From assembly GCA_018400255.1 (NCBI GenBank), contig JAGYMO010000177.1:1-5339 (forward strand): a stretch of 5,339 nt of DNA. Direction: 5' to 3'. Positions 1-4,635 of the stretch are shown here, piece by piece (within the stretch, counting starts at the first letter, position 1; the number at the start of each line of letters is the position of its first letter). Source of the stretch: Deltaproteobacteria bacterium (GTDB lineage: Bacteria; Desulfobacterota; DSM-4660; Desulfatiglandales; B25-G16). The position numbers were made by a program, and so were the translations under genes. The notes under the pieces were generated by a model that saw nothing but the letters and a program-made list of their open reading frames with translations, searched no databases and was not told the origin of the DNA.

Positions 1-58
1 CTGCTACTGCCTCATTCCCAGAAAAATAATAGGTGCCAGGGAGAAGTTTAGCCGTCAT
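1..58 (-). CDS. Partial (5' end only): probable 2-oxoacid:ferredoxin oxidoreductase alpha subunit
   Basis: Only the first 19 codons are visible; the frame leaves the window at base 1. The peptide reads MTAKLLPGTYYFSGNEAVA. A short lead-in followed by a G-N-E-A-[VI]-A motif is typical of the N-terminus of the pyrimidine-binding/alpha subunit of 2-oxoacid (2-oxoglutarate, branched-chain or indolepyruvate) ferredoxin oxidoreductases, where it normally continues into EGA..AG and YP.TP. These enzymes couple oxidative decarboxylation of 2-oxoacids to ferredoxin reduction and make acyl-CoA in the cytoplasm. The ATG at 58-56 is the only conventional start after an in-frame stop at 103-101. No strong Shine-Dalgarno precedes it, only a weak GGAAA about 10 nt upstream. 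The family call rests on very few residues, and the substrate cannot be told. Confidence 0.5.
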   Translation of the reverse strand, partial: MTAKLLPGTYYFSGNEAVA

Positions 59-92
59 TTTTTTTAGTTTCCATGGATTGTATTTTACTAAA

Positions 93-168
93 GTGCCTCT
101 TTATTTATTAAAGATATTTTTCAACTTATATATAATCCTACGATGTTTATGTGCCTTTTATATTATTT
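93..168 (-). repeat. Imperfect direct repeat in the leader of the edge gene
   Basis: Two similar tracts on the minus strand end in AGGCAC: AATAATATAAAAGGCAC (about 167-151) and AATAAATAAAGAGGCAC (about 109-93). The shared AGGCAC cores lie 58 bases apart. They differ by small shifts in the A/T portion. They could be paired binding sites for a regulator of DNA or RNA, but A/T-rich sequence inflates apparent similarity, so only the AGGCAC core carries weight. Confidence 0.25.
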
Positions 169-213
169 TTTCTTATTCGTCTACTAAAAAATAGTTTTTA
201 TCTCTGCTCTAAA

Positions 214-242
214 ATTATAGTATGTGAAATGCTATTTTGTAA
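214..242 (-). promoter_or_regulatory. Candidate sigma-70 promoter for the leftward edge gene
   Basis: On the minus strand the sequence reads TTACAA (242-237), a 17-nt spacer, then a perfect TATAAT (219-214). The -10 box and spacing are ideal, but the -35 box matches TTGACA at only three of six positions. Transcription would start near 207, giving a leader of about 149 nt before the ATG at 58. In such AT-rich DNA a TATAAT can occur by chance, so this is a moderate call. Confidence 0.4.
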
Positions 243-297
243 CTTTTATGTAGTAGCATGAGTGAGGATGCCCTCTGTTTTAGGCCGATAGTAGTGG

Positions 298-777
298 CTA
301 ATCCTCTAATTTTTCCTGGCGCTTATGCTCTATAATGCTTTTCTTCCTAATTTTTTGTATTAATTCCATCTTAATCTCTTCAAGCTTTTGGAATTGTTCC
401 TGTGAAAGTTCCTGCCGAATGTCAATAGCCATCTTTATTTGCTCTGTTCTATACCTTGCATGTAGTTGACCTATACTATCTGCTATTTTATAGGCCTCTT
501 GTCTGCCTATTTCACTCTGCGTTAAAAGGTTTTCCAGATCTAAAATTCCTTTTTTTATAAGGCTATCTATATCAATGATTTTTTTTCTGTAGCTAGTCCA
601 TATATTGTTAATTTTTTCTATTTGATCGGAAGTTAATTGCAGCCTGTCCTTAACAAGCGTTCTTTGCCACCATCTGCCCGGCCCTAAGGGGTCTTTAAAG
701 GCAAAGGCTTTAGGCATGCCTAAGGAGCCTAAAAAAAGTAACCCCAAGAATATCATCAGTAAAATTTTCTTTTTCAT
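298..777 (-). CDS. Spy/CpxP-like periplasmic protein (LTxxQ family)
   Basis: This 159-residue protein has a clear Sec signal peptide: MKKK, a hydrophobic stretch at residues 5-20, and an AFA cleavage site at about residue 26. The mature part is charged and helical. It carries two LTxxQ-type motifs, LTSDQ at 48-52 and LSQEQ at 124-128, with the helix-rich segment between them that is typical of the Spy/CpxP/ZraP/CnrX group. Family members act in the periplasm as ATP-independent chaperones, stress-signalling partners or metal sensors. The mature protein has no cysteine and only two histidines (106 and 151), which argues against a ZraP-like metal store and favours a chaperone or signalling role. 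The start is fixed by the signal peptide and a strong GAGGAGG site. Its first 68 nt overlap the end of the anti-sigma gene in another frame, so translation is probably coupled. It is last in the sigma operon and may be both a target and a modulator of that sigma factor. Confidence 0.8.
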   Translation of the reverse strand: MKKKILLMIFLGLLFLGSLGMPKAFAFKDPLGPGRWWQRTLVKDRLQLTSDQIEKINNIWTSYRKKIIDIDSLIKKGILDLENLLTQSEIGRQEAYKIADSIGQLHARYRTEQIKMAIDIRQELSQEQFQKLEEIKMELIQKIRKKSIIEHKRQEKLED

Positions 778-1264
778 TATATTCCTCCTCGATTATTAAG
801 AATAAATTTAAGAAGCTAGTAGATTCTTCGGGCTCGCAGCCACTTAAATAAAGGATGCTGTCCGAAAATGTATTATTGCCCTCAAAATCTGTAACGACCT
901 GAATTTCCGCCAATAAATCTCTTTCTGAAATCAGAACCTCATTCTTGTATTGAAATGTATTGAATAGAAGAAGGGAACCAAAAATTAAAATAGAAAACAT
1001 AAAGGCTGCTGCCCATCTCCATTTTAAAAATAAAGGCTTATTGTGCCGAGATAAAGATGCAAGAACTTTTTGCCTCTCTAATTCCCAGTTTATATCATCT
1101 TGTTTAACATGTTTTTGAAAGGCCTCTGTAAAATCATTCAATGTTTTAAATCGCCTTTGACATAGATCGCACTTTTCAAGATGATTACATATTTCCCCCT
1201 CAGCACTTTTTGGATTTATTATCAAAGAGAAGATTTCTTTATCTGTAAGGTGTGTATTTCTCAT
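710..1264 (-). CDS. Membrane anti-sigma factor with N-terminal zinc-finger-type (ZAS) domain
   Basis: This 184-residue protein has three parts. The N-terminal cytoplasmic region (about 1-80) contains H28-x3-C32-x2-C35, the signature of zinc-binding anti-sigma domains that clamp ECF sigma factors; C26 lies close by. One transmembrane helix follows at about 83-102, preceded by basic residues (K81, R83), which predicts N-inside topology. The C-terminal region of about 80 residues should be periplasmic and is acidic, with no recognised domain. The gene starts with an ATGA overlap with the sigma stop codon, and a GGAAGAG lies a few bases before the ATG, so the two are translationally coupled and probably made in balanced amounts. 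Its last 68 nt overlap the Spy-like gene. By family logic it holds the sigma factor at the membrane until an envelope signal releases it. The signal is not evident from sequence. Confidence 0.82.
   Translation of the reverse strand: MRNTHLTDKEIFSLIINPKSAEGEICNHLEKCDLCQRRFKTLNDFTEAFQKHVKQDDINWELERQKVLASLSRHNKPLFLKWRWAAAFMFSILIFGSLLLFNTFQYKNEVLISERDLLAEIQVVTDFEGNNTFSDSILYLSGCEPEESTSFLNLFLIIEEEYNEKENFTDDILGVTFFRLLRHA
784..790 (-). promoter_or_regulatory. Strong ribosome binding site of the Spy-like gene, inside the anti-sigma gene
   Basis: The minus strand reads GAGGAGG, then six bases, then ATG at 777-775. This near-perfect Shine-Dalgarno lies entirely inside the anti-sigma coding sequence, where it encodes part of a run of three glutamates (residues 159-161). 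It confirms the start of the Spy-like protein despite the unusually long overlap. It also suggests the secreted protein is made at higher level than the anti-sigma factor. Confidence 0.8.
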
Positions 1265-1794
1265 AGCTCTTCCAAATATATAAAGTGTTTTTTTGCTTTA
1301 TTTAAGGCCCTATAGAGGTAGGTTTTTACAGAGCTTTGGCCTATGCCAATTAGTGAAGATATTTCCTTGATGGTATAATCACAACCAAATCTTAGGGCAA
1401 AGACCTCCCGCTCTCTCCCCTTTAAATTGTCTTGAAAGGATCTTAGTTTTTCCCTCAATTGTTCATTCTCCACATTTTCATGCGGCGAAGGGTTTTTATC
1501 TTTGACCATGTAAATAGCATTATCTGTCGTCTTTTCTGACCTAAAAAAAAATAATCTCCTAAGTCTTTCTTTCCTGATGTAATCTTTTACCTTGTTTATA
1601 GTTATTCTGATTAACCATGTTTCTAATGATGAATTAAACTGAAAATCATCGTAAGATTTGAATGCCTTCAGAAAAACCTCCTGGGTAATATCAAGGGCCT
1701 CCTCTTTGTTCCCAAGCATACCCATTGCAACACGGAAGATTCTCGCTTGATGATTGCTTATGAGCTTACCGAAATCAACTCTATCCTTATTCAT
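1261..1794 (-). CDS. RNA polymerase sigma factor, ECF (group 4) subfamily
   Basis: At 177 residues this is of normal ECF length. Region 2 spans about 12-80. It includes the 2.2 core-binding segment EALDITQEVFLKAF (33-46) and the 2.3/2.4 segment beginning LETWLIRITINKVKDYIR (57-74), which melts and reads the -10 element. A linker of about 40 residues follows, then region 4 (about 118-172), with LKGREREVFALRFG and a helix-turn-helix around 142-161 that contacts the -35 element. There is no region 1.1 or 3. The start is supported by an AAGGGA Shine-Dalgarno five bases upstream. It is first in an operon with its anti-sigma factor and a Spy-like protein, so it probably governs an envelope or metal stress response. 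A matching ECF promoter directly upstream suggests autoregulation. The exact ECF group cannot be assigned by eye. Confidence 0.93.
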   Translation of the reverse strand: MNKDRVDFGKLISNHQARIFRVAMGMLGNKEEALDITQEVFLKAFKSYDDFQFNSSLETWLIRITINKVKDYIRKERLRRLFFFRSEKTTDNAIYMVKDKNPSPHENVENEQLREKLRSFQDNLKGREREVFALRFGCDYTIKEISSLIGIGQSSVKTYLYRALNKAKKHFIYLEEL

Positions 1795-1824
1795 ATTTGT
1801 CCCTTTTCGGTACTTTTTATGATG

Positions 1825-1854
1825 TTAGACGAATTATCTAGGAAAATGTTTACA
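1825..1854 (-). promoter_or_regulatory. ECF-type autoregulatory promoter of the sigma/anti-sigma/Spy operon
   Basis: The minus strand reads TGTAAAC (1854-1848), a 16-nt spacer, then CGTCTAA (1831-1825). An AAC-containing -35 box, 16-17 nt spacing and a CGTC-type -10 box are the hallmark of many ECF-dependent promoters. Transcription would start near 1818, leaving a short leader of about 25 nt before the sigma start at 1794. Its position in front of the sigma gene itself fits the usual positive autoregulation of ECF operons. That this sigma factor is the one that reads it is inferred. Confidence 0.7.
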
Positions 1855-1908
1855 AATATAGAAGTATTTTGTCTGATTTTAAATAAAAATTTTAAGGAGC
1901 TTCGAGGC

Positions 1909-2055
1909 GTGCATTTGTGGCGCCCCACGGGCAAGCCCGTGGAACCACCTGGTTTTGCCGATTCGCTTTGTGAACGGCGGGGCTTAGTAGTGCGACATCC
2001 CGGCTATAGGCGCATTCATCCACGGCTAAAGCCGTGGCTTTCTGCGGTCGGGGTG
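1909..2055. repeat. GC-rich palindromic element with two matching hairpins (REP- or MITE-like)
   Basis: In otherwise AT-rich DNA, about 150 bases are visibly GC-rich. They carry two 18-nt hairpins of the same design: CCACGGGC-AA-GCCCGTGG (1925-1942) and CCACGGCT-AA-AGCCGTGG (2020-2037). Each has an 8-bp stem and an AA loop, and they differ only at the stem tip. Each is preceded by a related octamer, GTGCATTT (1909-1916) and GCGCATTC (2010-2017), suggesting two diverged units in direct orientation. Short GC-rich palindromes of this kind are known as REP sequences mobilised by RAYT transposases, or as subterminal hairpins of IS200/IS605-type elements and their non-autonomous derivatives. No transposase is present and clear ends are not visible, so the boundaries and the exact class are uncertain. 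Confidence 0.6.
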
Positions 2056-2234
2056 AAAATCTAAGGCCTCATTGTGTGCTTTATTGTATTAAAACCTTGA
2101 AACACAATTATCCTTCTCTTCGTTTTTATGTATGGAACGGCATAAGCCTAAAAACACCAGGAAACTTGTTGTGTTAGATTCAGTATAAGCGCACTTTAAT
2201 GTGTTCGTGTTGCTGACAGGCCTAAGTTTCTTTC

Positions 2235-2263
2235 TTGACGGTAAGGTATATCTCCTTTATACT
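2235..2263 (+). promoter_or_regulatory. Near-consensus sigma-70 promoter for RNase D
   Basis: TTGACG (2235-2240), an exact 17-nt spacer and TATACT (2258-2263) match the housekeeping consensus at five of six positions in each box. Transcription would begin near 2270, giving an RNase D leader of about 98 nt. Both boxes and the spacing are good, and the position is right for the only rightward gene nearby. Confidence 0.7.
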
Positions 2264-2298
2264 TTTGTACTCATAATCCAGTTTCCACTTTCCCTAAG

Positions 2299-2317
2299 GC
2301 CTTTCAGCTTGAGAGGC
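2299..2317 (+). other. Hairpin in the RNase D 5' leader
   Basis: GCCTTTC (2299-2305) pairs with GAGAGGC (2311-2317) around the loop AGCTT: seven pairs including one G-U. It lies about 30 nt into the predicted leader and 50 nt before the start codon. A weaker inverted repeat, CAATT/AATTG, follows at 2322-2337. No long U-run follows, so it is not an obvious terminator. It may be a stabilising or regulatory leader structure, or chance. Confidence 0.35.
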
Positions 2318-2367
2318 ATTTCAATTATCCTGAATTGTTACTAAAAATTTATGACACTATCTGAAAA

Positions 2368-3513
2368 ATGAATAACGAGCAGATTGCATATAAAGTAATT
2401 ACAAAAAGTTACGAGCTAAAAAAAATAGAGGCTGAACTCGAGAATGAGGGGGCCATTGGTATAGATCTTGAGTCAGATTCGATGTTCCATTACAGGGAGA
2501 AAGTCTGCCTCTTGCAGATCTCAACGCAGACAAAAAACATGTTAATAGACACTATAGCCTTGAAAGATCTTTCTCCCATTAAAAGAATATTCGCTAATAA
2601 AGACATATTAAAAATTTTTCATGGCGCAGATTATGATATCCGCTCTCTTTACCGTGACTTTGCCATTGAGATCAATAATCTTTTTGATACTCAGATTGCT
2701 GCAAGGTTTCTTGGATTCAGGGAATACAGTCTTTTGAACCTTCTAAAAGAGGTACTGGGCATAGTTATTGAAAAAAAATACCAAAAAAAAGACTGGTCTA
2801 AAAGACCTCTCCCAATTCCAATGCTTGATTATGCAGCGTGGGATTCCTACAAGCTGATTAGCCTATATCAAATACTCAAAAAAGAACTTATTAAAAAGGG
2901 AAGGCTCTCCTGGGCAGAGGAAGAAAATAACATACTAAGTAAAATAAAGCCTAACATCACAAAAAATAGCCACTTATTTATAAATTTCAGGGGTGCGGGA
3001 AGGCTTGGACCTCGAAGCCTTGCTGTTTTAGAGGCTATATTGCAATTCAGGGAAGATATAGCAAAGCGTTCTAATGTTCCTTGCTTTAAAATCTTAGGCA
3101 ACAGGCAGGTTATGGAGCTTTCAAAAAAGCAGCCCACAACAAAAAAGGCGCTTAAGGCTATAAACTGCCTGAGCCCCAAACAACTCAACTCGTTTGAGAC
3201 TTCTCTTTTGCAAATAATCAAAGATGCACTGAGTTTACCGGAAAATAAGCTCCCGGTTTACCCAAATAAGACAACAAAATTATTTAACCCGATGGCTGCA
3301 AAACGGATCAAAGCCCTTCGCTTATGGAGAGATACCCGCGCAACTGAACTTAGCATAGACCCCTCCCTTGTCTGCACTAACCTGCAAATTCAGTTGCTTG
3401 CTACGAAATACCCACAAGACATGAAGGATTTTAAAAATCTCAGCCTCATAAGAAATTGGCAGGGAAAAGTCTTTGGTCTGGAAATTATAAATCTGCTGAA
3501 ACTTACAGGTTAA
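2368..3513 (+). CDS. rnd: Ribonuclease D (DEDDy 3'-5' exoribonuclease with HRDC domain)
   Basis: At 381 residues this is close to the usual RNase D length. The exonuclease domain (about 8-180) shows all catalytic positions of the DEDDy class: D33 and E35 in GIDLES, D90 in HGADYDIRSL, and Y155/D159 in YAAWD, which bind two metal ions. An HRDC domain follows at about 213-293, starting RLGPRSLAVLEAILQFRE, and a second, more diverged HRDC-like segment closes the protein (about 308-381). RNase D trims 3' ends of tRNA precursors and other small stable RNAs in the cytoplasm. An in-frame TGA at 2362-2364 and the next Met at residue 39, after the DxE motif, leave ATG 2368 as the only sensible conventional start. 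It has no recognisable Shine-Dalgarno. It appears to be transcribed from its own sigma-70 promoter and is divergent from the sigma operon. Confidence 0.93.
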   Translation: MNNEQIAYKVITKSYELKKIEAELENEGAIGIDLESDSMFHYREKVCLLQISTQTKNMLIDTIALKDLSPIKRIFANKDILKIFHGADYDIRSLYRDFAIEINNLFDTQIAARFLGFREYSLLNLLKEVLGIVIEKKYQKKDWSKRPLPIPMLDYAAWDSYKLISLYQILKKELIKKGRLSWAEEENNILSKIKPNITKNSHLFINFRGAGRLGPRSLAVLEAILQFREDIAKRSNVPCFKILGNRQVMELSKKQPTTKKALKAINCLSPKQLNSFETSLLQIIKDALSLPENKLPVYPNKTTKLFNPMAAKRIKALRLWRDTRATELSIDPSLVCTNLQIQLLATKYPQDMKDFKNLSLIRNWQGKVFGLEIINLLKLTG

Positions 3514-3734
3514 TTTACGTTTGAACATTCGTAAGCCAGACAGCTTAGCGGGTATAGTTGATGAATACTTGTAATTATATAGTAGCCTTTTTGAGAATAA
3601 GCTGGATCAAGTTTCTTACAAAAACCAAAATATACTATGCCAATTTCAGTAAGAATGTTTAGGGCCGCAATAGTGCATTTTAAGGCATTTTGATTTAATG
3701 AGGAATTTAAAACTACTTTTAAAGGAGATCAAAG
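3514..3734 (+). other. Intergenic region upstream of the crotonase gene
   Basis: These 221 bases lie between RNase D and the crotonase gene. I see no convincing terminator after RNase D: a TTACG/CGTAA pair near 3516-3534 has a 10-nt loop and no T-run. A TATACT at 3631-3636 could be a -10 box but lacks a good -35 box. A short repeat, GCATTTTAAGGCATTTT, lies near 3677-3693. The crotonase gene may have its own promoter here, but I cannot place one with confidence. Confidence 0.4.
3721..3727 (+). promoter_or_regulatory. Ribosome binding site of the crotonase gene
   Basis: AAAGGAG lies seven bases before the ATG at 3735. This is a strong Shine-Dalgarno at good spacing and fixes the start. It contrasts with RNase D upstream, which has none. 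Confidence 0.8.
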
Positions 3735-4514
3735 ATGAATGAGACTATAAGGTTAGAGACCTCAAATGGAGTCGCAAAAGTGACCCTTAATAGACCCGAT
3801 GCCTTTAATTCATTTGGATTAGAAATGATAGAATTACTACTGGAAGAACTTATGAAGATCTCAAGGGACACATCCATTACGGGCGTAATTATTACAGGAG
3901 AGGGAAAGGCCTTTTGTGCGGGAGCAGATTTAAAGTGGTTATCTACCTATAGAGAATCATACGCAGATGCATTTTATGAACTCACCCCAAGATACCATCA
4001 AACAATCCTTGAAATTCGCCGTATGGGAAAGCCGGTGGTTGCAGCAATAAACGGCATTGCTGCAGGCGGGGGTTTTTCTATGGCACTGGCCTGTGATTTT
4101 AGGGTAATGGAGGCATCTGCTGTACTGCGACACGCATACACAACAAACGGTTTAAGCATAGATGGCGGAGGCACATTCACCTTGCCAAGAATTGTAGGCA
4201 TTGCAAAGGCCATGGAAATAGCTACATTAGATACACCAATTAATGCTAAGGATGCACTATCCTTAGGCCTTATAACTTATTTAGCAGAAGATGGCCAATC
4301 GGTTAAAAGGTCTTTGCAATTACTCGAAGATATCCAACGAATCCCTATCTCCTCGTTTGCCGCCTCTAAAAAATTGATAATAAATTCCTTTAATAATTCC
4401 CTTGAGGAACAACTTGAGGGAGAGAGAGAATTTCTTTCATGGTCTGCTGAACAGCCTGGTGGTCATGAGGGTGTAAATGCATTTCTGGAAAAAAGAAAAC
4501 CCGTCTATACTTAG
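3735..4514 (+). CDS. Enoyl-CoA hydratase/isomerase family (crotonase superfamily) protein
   Basis: This 259-residue protein has the usual single-domain crotonase length. The N-terminal strand region contains VTLNRPDAFNS (16-26). The two oxyanion-hole segments are GKAFCAGADLKWL (57-69, backbone of A64) and NGIAAGGGFSMALACD (106-121, G112), which hold the acyl-CoA thioester. The first catalytic glutamate of classical enoyl-CoA hydratase, after GGG, is replaced by S115, and the second is also absent. Instead GLSIDGGGTFTLPRIVG (139-155) places D143 where PaaG-type isomerases and 4-chlorobenzoyl-CoA dehalogenase carry an aspartate. That favours a double-bond isomerase or another non-hydratase reaction on an acyl-CoA, in beta-oxidation or aromatic breakdown. 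The C-terminal helices (about 200-259) complete the trimer fold and end in a typical KRKP tail. The exact substrate is unknown. Confidence 0.9.
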   Translation: MNETIRLETSNGVAKVTLNRPDAFNSFGLEMIELLLEELMKISRDTSITGVIITGEGKAFCAGADLKWLSTYRESYADAFYELTPRYHQTILEIRRMGKPVVAAINGIAAGGGFSMALACDFRVMEASAVLRHAYTTNGLSIDGGGTFTLPRIVGIAKAMEIATLDTPINAKDALSLGLITYLAEDGQSVKRSLQLLEDIQRIPISSFAASKKLIINSFNNSLEEQLEGEREFLSWSAEQPGGHEGVNAFLEKRKPVYT

Positions 4515-4635
4515 ATAACTCTATAACAATTAATAAAGCAGGCGCCCGAAATAAATAGGGTTGTTTCATCCATATTTAAAGACATACGTCATTCTCCAAA
4601 TCCTCTTACCCAATTTGCATTAATTAAACCTAACA
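4515..4635. other. Convergent intergenic region
   Basis: These 121 bases lie between the ends of two convergent genes, where a bidirectional terminator would be expected. None is clear. For the leftward gene, CCTAA-TG-TTAGG (4640-4629), overlapping its stop codon and followed by TTTAATT, is the only candidate and is weak. For the crotonase gene I see only the short palindrome GGCGCC with no T-run. Confidence 0.4.

Larger units (their letters stand above)
59..297. other. AT-rich intergenic region between the Spy-like gene and the leftward gene at the edge
   Basis: This stretch of 239 bases separates the stop of the Spy-like gene from the start of the leftward edge gene, all on the minus strand. 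It is strongly AT-rich and I see no coding frame. It holds a candidate promoter (214-242), an all-A/T inverted repeat (TAAAAA at 185-190, TTTTTA at 195-200) just downstream of the expected transcription start, and two similar AT tracts ending in AGGCAC. I found no convincing rho-independent terminator for the Spy operon. The best candidate is a 4-bp GAGG/CCTC stem near 263-274 without a proper T-run, so readthrough into the edge gene cannot be excluded. Confidence 0.5.
1795..2367. other. 573-base divergent intergenic region between the sigma operon and RNase D
   Basis: This region separates the leftward sigma operon from rightward RNase D. From left to right it contains the ECF-type promoter, an AT-rich stretch (about 1855-1900), a GC-rich element with two hairpins (about 1909-2055), an unremarkable stretch (about 2056-2234) in which I see no gene or RNA signature, a sigma-70 promoter, and a leader of roughly 100 nt with a hairpin. 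A plus-strand open frame crosses it (to 2064) but starts inside the sigma gene and owes its length to the GC-rich element, so it is not called. Confidence 0.7.

Noticed and set aside
263..274. GAGG/CCTC stem after the Spy-like gene as a terminator
   Set aside because: Only four base pairs and no T-run downstream on the minus strand.
1747..2064. Plus-strand 105-codon open frame across the start of the sigma gene and the GC-rich element
   Set aside because: It begins antisense inside the sigma coding sequence, has no ribosome site or domain, and its C-terminal half is simply the translation of the palindromic element (for example RRIHPRLKPW). This is a known kind of spurious protein over such repeats.
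2245..2257. AAGGAGATATACC on the minus strand, resembling a strong ribosome site
   Set aside because: No start codon follows at useful spacing and no minus-strand coding frame exists here; the same bases are the spacer of the plus-strand sigma-70 promoter.
3520..3560. TTGAAC ... TATAGT as a promoter for the crotonase gene
   Set aside because: The spacer is about 22 nt, too long for a sigma-70 promoter.
492..4270. Seven AGGCCT hexamers (492, 1120, 2064, 2218, 2297, 3907, 4265), apparently far above expectation for AT-rich DNA
   Set aside because: A rough hand comparison with the counts of AGGCC, GGCCT and GGCC predicts about five, so the excess mostly reflects general GGCC abundance. A whole-genome count would be needed to claim a selected palindrome.
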